Assembly (NCBI GenBank): GCA_030998225.1
Contig: JAPYXD010000744.1
Location: 186,001 to 250,000, forward strand
Direction: 5' to 3'
Source: Diplolepis rosae
Taxonomy: Eukaryota; Arthropoda; Insecta; Hymenoptera; Diplolepididae
DNA length: 64,000 bases
Below the pieces are notes generated by a model. It saw nothing but the letters and a program-made list of their open reading frames with translations, was not told the origin of the DNA and did no database searches. Of this stretch, positions 22,034-32,986 are shown piece by piece. Numbering within the stretch: position 1 is the first letter of the stretch; each line of letters begins with the position of its first letter. The translations under genes were made by a program, and so were the position numbers.

Positions 22034-23018
22034 ATGGAGAGGTGTAATTCCTCTTTCACAAACTTGTAGAATTAATTATCTTTGGAAGAATTACAATAGG
22101 ATGTTAAAATTACTACTTATCATGTTGGAAATAAATCGCTTCACGTGATACGTAGTAATTTTACGGTGTTTTGTAATTCTACAAGTAACGTTGCATTATT
22201 ACATTTCGCCTTAAATTTAAACAACGTGCCACGTAGCATAATTACAATTCGATTGTAATTTCACGGAATATAAGTAATTTTACAGCGTGCTACGTACTAT
22301 TTTTTTTTAGTTTTTCGATGGTTGTCCTTCCATCCTTCTTTTTAAAGATTTTCATGCTACTCCACTGTTTAATAATGCCTTCCTTCCGGTTTCCTGGCGA
22401 TTTTGAAAATTCGCGGTACTTTTTATATAAATAGTCGTTTGTTAAAAATATAATAACTGTTAAGTTTAACTTTAAAAACCTGTCATGTCTCGAATATCAC
22501 CAATAATTGAGAAAAAGAAAATATCAATTTGTTAAAGAAATAGGAAGTTCTGAAAAGTATATATAATAATGTACATATTATATTACTATATTGTTTAAAT
22601 AAAAATGTTGATCTCGAAATAGTTATTTTTATTATAATTATTTACAATATTATAATATTATTTTATGTTATTTGTATAATTTACTGACGTATGAGCGTAA
22701 TAACTTTTTTCAATTTTCAAATAACGCGCCAAATTCGGCTATGGGTTGGGGATCTTAATGGAAGGTGGTGGTGAGGAGTGGGGGGGTCCTTCTTTTCCTA
22801 TTAAGCCATCTGGTCATCCTACCCATAACGTGATGTATAAAAGAAGAAGAAAGATGGCGGACCTACAAAACCATTCTTAAGTTAATTGGCCGAATACTCA
22901 CGGGCGGTGCTAACTGTACCATCATTATAGGTGCTTTGTATGCAGAAAGGCGTGAGCGACCTACTGCCCCTCTAATGGAGAGATATGAAGAATTATGATT
23001 ATTACTTTAGGCGTAGTA
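22034..23018. other. No gene recognised
   Basis: Contains repeated motifs such as ACGTAGTAATTTTAC (22150) and GTAATTTTACAGCG (22271), suggesting an old palindromic element at ~22040-22310. A GC-richer patch at 22740-22990 with AAGATGGCGGACC could be a promoter, but no gene follows clearly. Confidence 0.35.
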
Positions 23019-23099
23019 CAGGTTGCGGCCAACTGTTGGCGCTACGTGTCGGCCCCGCTGCACCCCACCCCGCTCGCCTAAGTCTGCGTCTGTCCTCGC

Positions 23100-23363
23100 A
23101 TATCCTCGTTTGGTCCTCGTTGTACTGCGTTGCACAAACGTCAACAAACGTTGTGGTTAGAGGCAGTGTTAAACCCACTTGTGAAGAATCTAACCTGCAA
23201 AGAAATTTACAAGAGCGGGTATCGAGTGTGCTATTTGCATTTTCGCGAGCAGGATTATTTATGTGGTCCGCGAAATGTGTTTAAGAAAAAAATAGTGCCT
23301 TCAGTGTTGTTGCCTAAAAAAGATGGGAATGGACTTACATTGTCTTATAATTTAAAAAACTGA
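23100..23363 (+). pseudogene. Decayed THAP-domain-like fragment
   Basis: The open frame contains LWLEAVLNPL (Trp-x-x-Ala), then RVCYLHFREQDYLCG (Cys-x-x-His-Phe) and VPSVLLPKK, the order found in the second half of a THAP finger (W, C-x2-H-F, A/V-P-S). The N-terminal Cys pair is not clear, and the frame has no good ATG. GGTTGCGGCCAACTGTTGGC at ~23019 recurs at ~23569, so the fragment may lie in a repeat. Confidence 0.35.
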
Positions 23364-23761
23364 ATATAATGATGAGTAAAGTGGATATAATAAGTGAAAA
23401 AATGTATAAAAATATCAAAAAATTTATTGCTTAAACTTTCTGTATTTTTATACGTGTTTTTCACTTAGTTTATCCATTTTACCGATCATTATAGTCAATT
23501 TTAAAACTTTTCACATATATACAATGTATATATACATACATACGCTACACATTGATACTTTTAGTTCAAGTTGCGGCCAAATGTTGGCGCTGTGCTTCTT
23601 CATATTTCTACCATTGAGTTAAGAGGGCCTGAACAAAGTCTAATAAATTTTAACTCCACTTTGTTAACAATTTAATATAAGTCGTAATTTAAGTGTGCAA
23701 GTCTGCGCTTGTTAACACGGGAATGACCCGCTACCCCCGCTACTAAGCGGCTTTACAACTA

Positions 23762-24436
23762 GAGTCCCTAGAAAAATAGAGTCTGCCGATCTGTACCCAA
23801 GATGGCGACCACTGAGCGTGTGTAAGATTTGAATGCATATATATATATATGTATATTCATTCAAATTTTACTGGACACTGTGTATGTTCCACATTATCGT
23901 ATTAATAACATAATAGTTGAATAAATTATATATTTATTAAAGTTAATAAACCAAAAAAATTTTTTTTGGATCTTTGAATTTTGTGTTGCAGGTAACAAAA
24001 AATTATGTTACAGAAACTAAAATTTATGTTACTTGTCACTCATGTCGAATTATGACACTGTTACAAAAATTCCTGAGCCCGTAAAAGAATTTTCTGTACA
24101 TGTCACTGGAGCTTTATGTAGTTACCAGTAACAGAAATTTCTAAACCGTAACAAAATGTTCTGTCACAGTAACAGCATAAAGCTCCAGTGACGTGTGACA
24201 GAGAATTATGACATGAATTTCTAACTGTGTATTCATAATTCATTTATTCGTTTAAATGAAAAAAAAATAAAATAAGAAAACGAAAAAAAAGCAAACGTGA
24301 TGTTATTTTGTATACTTTAGTTTGAAAAACGAACTCTACTCGCGTCGGTAGCAGCAATTTTGATTGATTTGTACCCATAATGGCTGAACCAATCATTGAA
24401 GGGAAAGTTCGGCAGACTCTATTTTTCTAGGGACTC
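23762..24436. mobile_element. TA-flanked MITE, 675 bp
   Basis: Left terminus GAGTCCCTAGAAAAATAGAG and right terminus CTCTATTTTTCTAGGGACTC are perfect inverted repeats continuing through GTCTGCCGA. TA dinucleotides at 23760-23761 and 24437-24438 fit a Tc1/mariner-type target duplication. A second inverted repeat (CACTGGAGCTTTATG / CATAAAGCTCCAGTG, ~24015-24230) is nested inside. No coding. Confidence 0.85.
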
Positions 24437-24954
24437 TATTCACATCCAGGATCCAGCCCTATCCGACTCCCTGCCAGTGACTTCAGAACGTGGGATTTCT
24501 CGGCCCCCACCACGTTCCCATCTGAGAGAACACATGCAAACGTGGCGTGTCGGTGTGTCGGCTGTGCTACACGCTGCTTTCACCAGCTTCGTGTGAAGCC
24601 GAAAATGCACGAAGACGAACTTCGTTCCCATGCTTGGGTTTACAAGTTATTTTTAGATTGCGCTGTATATATGTAATATAGATTTCACGCTCTCGGCTTC
24701 ATCCAGCCCCGTCCGACTCAAAAAAAGATGGCCGGTCCTTATTGCTACGTGTTTCTATCAATTTCAATATTAATAAAATACATAATTTATTAATAAAATA
24801 AAATGAAGTAGAACATTGATTTATTGCTTTTTTTCAAAAGCATATAAAATTTTAACACAGTAAAACAATAATTTAAATAAAACATAGCTCTGAGTCTCTT
24901 TCGCAATAAAAAACTTTAATTTAATAAATAATATACGTTAGAAGGCTAAAAAAC

Positions 24955-25240
24955 TAAGTATCACACAGCTTTGCTGCTTTTCTTTTCAAGGCGCTTTCTT
25001 TCGTAATCTCAGATTTTTCTTGACGATTCTAATTCTAATTTGCAAGTAGTATTGCACAATGTGGGACAAAATTTCCTTAGCATCTTCAACATGGTCTTTG
25101 CATGGAAATCTGATTTTTTTACTTGTTGCAGTAAATTCGCAGAAAATCAACTCAAATGCGTTTCTGTTACGATAATGCTTTTCAAAGAGACATTCTATTT
25201 TGGCATTAACAATAAATTTTGTTTCATGCGATTTGTTTAA
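24955..25240 (-). pseudogene. Decayed copy of THAP/P-like transposase 3' end
   Basis: Same order as 13782-14224 on the minus strand: CAAAGCTTT/GGC, CTTTCGTAATCTCAG, CATCTTCAACATGGTCTTTGC and AAATTTTGTTTCATG. Frames are broken. It lies downstream of the THAP exon at 25659-25898 on the same strand, so the two could be ends of one degenerate element. Confidence 0.5.
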
Positions 25241-25658
25241 AATTAGCTTAGTTATGTATATTTTTCGCTAATTTTACTTTTTTGAAGGAAATTATTCTTC
25301 TGGAAAATTGGCTTACTAATTCAAGGAATAATTGGGAAAAATTTTGGAATTAATTTGAAAATAAATTTTTCTTACAATAAAAGGTAAGAAAATTAGCTAA
25401 TGTAACATCTTCATATCTTCATTTATTTATTTAAACTAAAACCATCCCAAACATAAAGGAACTCAAGAATAATAAGAGATGGAAAAAAAGTCAGAGGAAC
25501 AGCCGGAAAACAACAGACATCTTCTTTAGGTTAGAATTCGGACATTACAATTGAAGCAATAAAAATTGAAAATGATATCTATTAAAATTTAAAATAAATT
25601 TATCACATTAAGTTTTACACAGATATTAATTATTATTTATATATTTATTTGTACATAC

Positions 25659-25898
25659 CGATGCTATAACATTTCCAGCAGGATCCTTTACTTCTCTCTT
25701 CCAAATAACCTCTTCTTTAAGAAAATGTTTCTCGCAAACAAACTGTCCGGCTGTTACAATAAAATTTTTTCTTTTTATTGCTTTTTGATATTCAGCAACT
25801 AAATCTTTAGGCACTTTGAAAAAATGAATTTTCTCGCTGTTAGCACGAGTTGAACTGTAACCCGATGAACAGTTTGGGGCGATGCACTTATTAACCAT
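25659..25898 (-). CDS. THAP zinc-finger first exon, probably P-type transposase relic
   Basis: From ATG 25898: MVNKCIAPNCSSG gives the first Cys pair (C-x4-C), FFKVPKD the Phe/Pro step, EYQKAIKR the helix (Tyr instead of the usual Trp), and FVCEKHF the C-x2-H pair with spacing of a THAP C2CH finger. The frame reaches ATAGCATCG|GTATGT, a donor (GT at 25658). THAP fingers bind DNA in P-type transposases and some host regulators. Just upstream at ~25909 lies CACTGATCCACTATAATACA, close to the termini of the palindromic array at 1147-4594. Host gene or transposon cannot be decided from sequence alone. Confidence 0.6.
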
Positions 25899-26140
25899 TT
25901 TATTATCACTGATCCACTATAATACAGCACTAGATTATTTTAATTGAATCCACTATTTTTTTATAATTTAATCCACTATTATTTCAATATTATTTAGTTT
26001 TTTCAACACATATTTATCTGTATTTATCTCATTTGTTTACATCGTTTACATACAACTGCATGTCAGAGTAGGCCTGCACGCGGGAAGCGCCGCCGTACGG
26101 CGAAAATTATAAGATATAAACTCGTAGCAATAAAGACCTA

Positions 26141-27166
26141 GGGCCGGTTCCACCAACCTCGGTTAGAAAGTTAATCCTCGGTTAAACCTAGTTGAGCGTT
26201 CCACCACCTATTAACGGCCGGTTAACGCGCGTTAACCAGCGTTAAATCTAACCGGTCAAGTTTGGGCGGTTAGGGCGACTTAATCGTCCGTTAACCAAAA
26301 AACTGCAGTGTTGTTGTGAAATATGGAGTTTTTGGAGGAAGTTGTGACATCATCTGATGATGAAATCGAGGAAGATATTTATGTTTTTATTCGCAGAAAA
26401 CCGCGAATTTTCAAAGAAAGAGTTAATTTTTTTGATAATTTCGACGACATTGATTTTCAAACGAGATTTCGATTATCAAAAGTTTGTGTTCGTGATCTGC
26501 TGAATCAAATCGAAGGAGTATTATCGCACGCAACAGAAAGGTATTTTATACTTGTTGATTGAAATTATCAATAATTAATTTAAAATTTTAAAAATTATTG
26601 AAAAAATTATATGAAAAAAAAACGAATAATTTCTTCATTCATGGCTATATGCAAAGTGTAGGTAATCGCTGACCCTGAAAATTTCATTGTTTTATAAAAA
26701 ATGGTTTACGAAGTAGAAGATTTTTGTTTAATCACTTGTAACCTGAAAAGTTTGCATAGTATGTTGAAATAAAAAAATACATGTTTTTTTGTATCCAAAA
26801 CGCGAAAAAAAATATTCCAGGTGATTTTATTTTATTACTATTATTATTTTATTTATACTTATTAATTACTTTAGTTTTATTTTTTTGGGAATCACCCACA
26901 AACATCATTTTTGAGGTTAGTGTGTTTTGAGGTTTTACCGCGCACTGCCATATTGCTTTGCTTTCCATTCGACTGACGGGCAGCCAATCACACGAATGAT
27001 TTCAAGTGAAATGGGAGTTACTTCGAACCGACTATCTGGTTAGCTAACCGCGCTCTTCAAAAGTGTGGTGGGACGCGCAGTAGGATAATCGACGATTAAC
27101 TATGGCGTTAACTTTAACCTGCCGTCAGTTAACCAATGATTTAACCGAGGTTGGTGAAACTGGCCC
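26141..27166 (+). mobile_element. Non-autonomous PIF/Harbinger element
   Basis: Termini GGGCCGGTTCCACCAACCTC and GAGGTTGGTGAAACTGGCCC are imperfect inverted repeats. CTA at 26138-26140 and 27167-27169 is a 3-bp target duplication, as usual for Harbinger. The left part keeps the first transposase exon; the rest of the transposase and the nuclease core are missing. Confidence 0.9.
26323..26540 (+). pseudogene. Harbinger transposase N-terminal exon
   Basis: ATG 26323: MEFLEEVVTSSDDEIEEDIY then RVNFFDNFDDIDFQTRFRLS and VRDLLNQIEGVLSHATER. The sequence F..RFRLSK..V..LL..IE is the start of HARBI1-like transposases. The frame ends at GAAAG|GTATTT, a donor at 26541. No downstream catalytic exon is found before the right terminus, so this copy is deleted. 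Confidence 0.75.
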
Positions 27167-27307
27167 CTAGAGTTCTAAATTTCTCGGACATTTAAAATCC
27201 GGTCACGTTCTCGTGACTGTGACCGTCATTTTAAGACAACTTGAGAATTTACAGAGAATTTAAGAGAATTTTATTATCCCCAATATTTTCTTTATCATTA
27301 AACCTTC

Positions 27308-27455
27308 AGGTGAAATCCCATGACAACAGAAAACGCAAAGCAGAAATCGGACAGCCAAGTACAGAAGATCTTTAGATTTCTTTCTTCTTAAAGGTGTTCT
27401 GTAATTGGATTTTCGTTTTCTGCTTTGCGTTTTCTGCAGTCATGGGATGGCACCT
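27308..27455. mobile_element. Short hairpin element
   Basis: AGGTGAAATCCCATGAC...AGAAAACGCAAAGCAGAAA at 27308-27349 pairs with TTTTCTGCTTTGCGTTTTCT...GTCATGGGATGGCACCT ending 27455. Stem ~45 bp, loop ~60 bp. No coding. Confidence 0.7.
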
Positions 27456-28029
27456 TTATAACATTGTAAATTTATTTCCAAACACTATGAATTGCAATAG
27501 TGAAGGTTTCATAAAAATAAAACTACGAAATATGTCAAGATTTATCGGAATTCAATATCAAAATTTTTTTATAGCCATTTTATTAAATTCAAACATAAAG
27601 AACAAGTAATTCAAGTTTTCTTCGCACAAATTACGCTTTGATTTAAATAATTTTTTGACAGTTTCGGGACAGTTTATGCACTTTTTTAAGTGTTCTATTT
27701 GTCGAGTGGCATGCTTTCTGTACATCTGATCACAGTATTTGCACTTGAAAGAAGCTTTATTTTGTTTATCAATAATTTGTTTTTAAAAATTCCAAACTAT
27801 ATTCTTTTTTTTTTCATTTTTATTGCGCACGTTACACGAACTTCCAGAACAAAGCATTTATCAAAAACAATTGAAAGCTTGAACCGTTACGGAAAATATT
27901 TTTAAATTCTCATAAATTCTCGGAGAGCACATTCATCAGAGAAATTCTCAGTCATATTCCCGTGCTCCCAGACATATTCTCGGTCACATAAACTCTTTAG
28001 AACTCTATAAGGACCGAAAGTTTTCTGCT
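27456..28029. other. No gene recognised
   Basis: AT-rich. Short open frames at 27394-27609 and 27690-27905 show only hydrophobic, low-complexity sequence. Confidence 0.4.
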
Positions 28030-28683
28030 GAAATACTAAAGAGTCGGACGGGGCTGGCTTCATCAAGTCGAAATTAAGAATTGTATTTTTTTCGAGTCAG
28101 TGAAGAAGAGGCGCGAAGTAGACTGGATTTTCAAATTCACGAAATATCCAGATCAAGAAATAACATTTTTTTTCCAGTTTTTGAAGAAAGACTGCATGAA
28201 ATAAACATCAAAAGGATCTCAAAAAATTTTATGATGGATGTTAACACTTCAAAATCAAAATTTTAGTAATATTTAATGCCAATAAATGTTTAAAGTTTGA
28301 ATAACTATATAATTTCCCATACAAATTTCTTTACTTCTTACCAGTTTTGAACATTTAAAAAACTTTCAGTTAAAACAATATTTTCCATTATCATGAGATA
28401 AACATAAAATTCAAGACAAAAATTTATATTTTCAGTTCTACGTTAAATATATTTTCATCTAACATTCTTGTAGCCTAAGCACAAACTTTTCATTCCAAAA
28501 ATTAAAATCTCTACGGAAATGAAAAATTGTCTAATAGAAGTAGATAAATTAAAAAGCTAAAATATGTGTTTATTGGTACTTCCATATTAACATATAAATA
28601 TCAATCAACTTTAAATTTTACATAAAAATGTTCGTTCGAAGTGTTCAAATCTTGTTACAATTTGACAAGATTTTATGGAGGAG
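28030..28683 (+). repeat. Dispersed repeat, copy 2
   Basis: Homologous to 6340-6985 (same ordered blocks). It begins next to GAGTCGGACGGGGCTGG, a motif recurring at 24702 on the opposite strand, and ends where mariner sequence begins. Confidence 0.65.
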
Positions 28684-29012
28684 TGCAATCTTTTGGACCA
28701 TGTCTCACATGTTTTAATCACTGGAGCATGTTCACCATAAGTTTCTACCAGCAATCGATGAGCTTCAACTCCTTTTTTCTTTTGATGAAATAAGAAAAGC
28801 AACGAGTGCCGCAAATGCGATTTACTTGGAACGAAACTCGACATATTCACTGAGGTAAACAACTATGATGCTAGTATTTTGGCAGAATGTAATTGTGTAT
28901 TTTTGAAGGTTATTGTCCATAGAAAAATATGACATAGATGCCAAATCATAGAAATGTATACATATCTCTAGCGACATCTATGATTAAAACCGGCAAATTT
29001 CAACTAACACCC
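28684..29012 (-). mobile_element. Mariner 5' fragment
   Basis: The outer end at 29012 reads CCAGGGGTGTTAGTTGAAAT on the minus strand, followed by TA. A transposase start at 28844 encodes MSSFVPSKSHLRHSLLFLFH then KKKGVEAHRLLVETYGEH, the mariner helix-turn-helix. The element is cut at ~28690, where the dispersed repeat takes over. The same terminus occurs at the end of the mariner 3' fragment at 38384-38816. Confidence 0.85.
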
Positions 29013-29390
29013 CTGGTAAATTGCAATTCCACAATTGTATTATTTTTCAAATACTTAAGCATCTCTTCAATCTTGATAATTCTTACAGAAGTTTATTTCA
29101 GGTGAGTAACTTTTTCTTTTTCTAATAAAAGATTTCGTAATTCTAAATTCGGCCCAATTCGTAAGATTGTAAAAAGATTTCAAAGCATCATAAAAAAATT
29201 TTTCTGTTTTATTCGAAGTCAATAAATATTCAATGTTTGGAATCGAAATATTAAGTAGATGATTTTTAAGTTCTGGGTATAAACTGCTAACATGAAACAA
29301 TCTTTCTTCTTTGTGAGAAATCTCAATTTTAAAATTAAAATTTTACGCATAGGATACATAAACATAATATGAAAATACTTTTATTATAGA
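29013..29390. other. No gene seen
   Basis: AT-rich sequence between the mariner fragment and the left arm of the large palindrome. Confidence 0.4.
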
Positions 29391-30878
29391 ATTTTGAAAT
29401 ATACAAGTTGACCAATTTTCAATCGAGTAATTCGGCTACTTTAAGCAAAAAATTATGTGTAAAAATATTTTATCAAAAAAAATAAGACACATTAAATTAC
29501 GGTTTAAAATCCACATTCATGGATTGATGGTAAAAGCAGTTTAAAGTTTTTTAATCTTACGTTTTAGTGACGTATGCACAGAATTTCAATCAGAAAAATG
29601 AAATGCTTTATAGAAAGTCAAAATTTTTTTATTACTGCAATTAATCAAATTTATGAAGTAAAAACATTTTTTAATTGATGCTTTCACTCAATTCTTTAAA
29701 CATTCATTAATTGGACATTTTACTCAAAATTTAATCTTGCAGCGTTCCAATATTCCCACAATTTTACAAAATCTTATTAATCATTATTTTAGTCAAATTC
29801 TTTTCAAAATATTAAAAAAATAAGTGTAAATATTTTGATTAAATACTCTGTCAAATTTTGCATTTGACTGATCTTGTAAAATTGTTGAAAGTTTTGAATA
29901 CCGATAGAAGAAACTTTTAATGAAATTCTATGTACATAAATGCTTAAAGTTTTATATAGAAATATCAACTACAACATTCCCAAATGTTATAAATCAACTA
30001 CTAAATTCAGAAAGTTTCGGATTTTTTTAAAAACTGTACAAATTTTAAATATAAAGTGTACTCTGTACATTAATCAAACAAATTTAGAAGATGAATATTT
30101 TAATAAATATTCCTAAATATTATTCGAATATGATACATATCGATTTAGAAAAACTTCTTCAATGTACGTAGTCATTTTTCATATTTTACGACATTTTTGC
30201 ACCATGTTTGACCTTTGGGTAGGATTCAGGAAAACAATTGTAGACATACTTTCATTACTTAGTAAAATACTATGAAGACTTGCTTTTTAAATTAAAGCGA
30301 AAACTTTTAAAACCTTTAACAATCGTTTGCATAAATTCGGCTCTTACCTTGGAGGCAATTAGAGAAATAGGTTTTATTTGCTTTTTTTAGATTTAGCTTT
30401 TGCGCTAAACATAAAAGAGAGGTAACATATTTGAAATATTAAAATAAAACAGCTGGTTGATTCTTAGAGAATCCCAAATATTCTGAAATAAAACTTCTTT
30501 CCACACCACCGCGGAGTTAGAGTTTACTAGTAATAAGTAATTCAATACATGTTATCTACTCTAAATAAATTTTTTCTTAATTGCAGAAAACTTATTCCAA
30601 ATACAAAAATTGTATCTTTAAATGTACAGGATAATTAATTATAAAAATCGTTCGAATTTTAAATTCAAGGACGTGTACACACTTTCAAGGCACATCGTTT
30701 TTCCTTTTGCAAACATTTTTAAAACTTCTAATTTTTCAAGTGTTACATCCCAGTAACTTCAAAATTTTTACATTGCCCCTGTGCAAGGGCAACACGCCAC
30801 ATACCAAGGAGAGCGAGGAAGGAATTATTTAAATGAAGAAAATATAATAGAGTTCCTATGGTGAATTATCATGTGGAC
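29391..30878. repeat. Large palindrome, left arm
   Basis: Reverse complement of 37011-38383, from AAATATACAAGTTGACC at the outer end to CTATGGTGAATTATCATGT at the inner end. It is ~105 bp longer than the right arm because the right arm lost a segment between two TGTACA motifs (left arm ~29930-30050). Very high identity; no coding. Confidence 0.9.
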
Positions 30879-32986
30879 CGGGTGGCTGTGCGCATAAGGT
30901 AAACCAATGTATACCTCATGTCGACGAATCGGTTTGACACATGGTAATAATTGATAAAGAAGAACAGCGCTCTGTTTATATGGTAATTGCACCCGTGGTA
31001 ATGAGTCAGTAACTCACACCGCGTGCCGATAAAGGAGTAACGCTGTGCTAATAACCTAATGAGAGAATAAGAAGTTATAAGCACAGCCTCATTAAATATA
31101 ATGTCTAACTATTATATGTAGACAACTATTATAATTAATTATTTTCATAATGGTATAATATTATAATTATTATTAACATCTCGGTTAGTAATATTTCAAT
31201 AATCATAATAATATATTATTATTAGTGCTATTGCGTATTGATTGCCGATAATCAATCGAGATCAATAGATGAAAGTCGATTATTGATCATGGATCACAAA
31301 TGAAAGATTGATTGATTGATAATTGGCAATCGATTATGAATCATAATTTGTAAAATATACAAAATAGACAAATAAGTGCAGAAATGAATAATTAAAACTG
31401 CAATTATTTGGAAGCTATAAACAAAATTGGGCAATAGAAGAGATGAACCCATGAACTCTTGCAGAGATCGTGCCTGGCCACCGATTCGCAATTCGTACGT
31501 GCCTTGCCACCGATTCGCGACTCGAACGTACCGTGCCACCGATTTACGTTGATCTGCTCCCACTAATAGAAGCATCAATAGTATATATATCCCAGATTTA
31601 CCTCTGGTGGTTTGTCATTAAGTTCCGAGCAGTTGTACGGTTATTAGGTTCGGACCGGTAATTCAGCGTCGTGAGCAGACCCTTCGATAAACGTAAGTCT
31701 CAGTGGATTTTTATGAGCAATTCTACATTCGTACTTGGTAAATAAAATCCTTGGTCCTTAAGTGGTGCAAGTACGGAAACCGTAGTGCTAGATAGTTCCT
31801 TTGGATTACGTGTATCATCGTATTTAGTCGTGTTGGTTAATAGTGATTCATTTCTGAAATCGGGACGAACTAACCTATCTTGTTAACAAGTGCATGTTTG
31901 ATTCATTTCTCGTGTACTTAGCAAGATACGTAAGCGGATAATTGATCACATCAGTTGCTGGTGGACTTGCATCCCTTACACCATACCTCCTGCAAGATTT
32001 ATCGTTGTTTTGCTACTTTACGGAGACAAACGAAACCCAACTATAGAGCAAGGATTTGTGCCGTTGACTTGCAATTATAGAAGTGAAAAACGACAATTTT
32101 CTCTTTTGCCCTCTAAATTAAGAGGTAGACAAGTAAGTTACCACCTAAGTATCATCCTGTGTGAAAACTTGCGCAAAAACTTATTTATTTATAATAAATT
32201 ATTTCATTTATTTATATATTCAGTGTTTTATTATCATTGTGAACAACTCAGGGCCCATAGACCTGACAAGTGACAACGTACCCACAAACAAAAATAAATT
32301 ATCAGGCCTTACCAACATGATATAATCAGCTAACCGCCTCCCTTACATTCCAAATCCAAACTACTCTCGCCTTTTGCTCGGGACGTAACACAAGTAATTG
32401 GGAAGAAGTACATTTAAAAAAAAAATTGTTTTCTCTACTTCCACTCGCGCAAGCTTATTAAATTTTCAGAATTTTTCGATTTTATTAATATTGTATTAAG
32501 TGTCTACATTTTCTGAAACTATCTACAGGAGAAAAATTGTAATACTTTAGTAAAGCAAGTTTTCTGAAAAGTTGTAGCTCAATCAGATTAATAGCCAAAA
32601 AGTTACGAATGTTTTATATCGCAAACGAACGGTATAGAGGTCAAATTGGAGACCACAACAAATAATAACAGCAACCTTCATTTGTTTTCTTCTAAGATAT
32701 ACTTGATTCTCGCTTTATACGTTATTTGAGAAGGCTAGAGTGTGGATTCTTCATATTTTTATCGTAATTCCTTATTGAAAACGGCAAAAGTAAGAATATT
32801 ATATTATTATTTGGTGATACGTGAGTGCTTTTACGTACGTTATTGTTTGATGCTTGTGGGTAAGTTCATTTTGTGGAACTTAATTTGTGTGCAGATTAAA
32901 AATTGTTCACATTGGCTCAATTTAATTGACTTTTTATCTTATTAATTCGTTTCAAATAAATCTGCTTTCCTTCGTCGTATAATTTA
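30879..32986. other. Palindrome loop, non-coding part
   Basis: About 2.1 kb without a recognisable gene. It includes a short three-unit tandem repeat at 31468-31548. ACGTAACA at ~32383-32390 (TGTTACGT on the minus strand) looks like an LTR start, but no matching end or duplication was found. Confidence 0.4.
31468..31548 (+). repeat. ~30 bp tandem repeat, three units
   Basis: GTGCCTGGCCACCGATTCGC, GTGCCTTGCCACCGATTCGC and GTACCGTGCCACCGATTTAC follow each other at ~30 bp spacing. Confidence 0.75.

Noticed and set aside
30879..32400. Possible solo LTR ending ACGTAACA at ~32390
   Set aside because: No matching TG start, 5-bp duplication or primer-binding site found.
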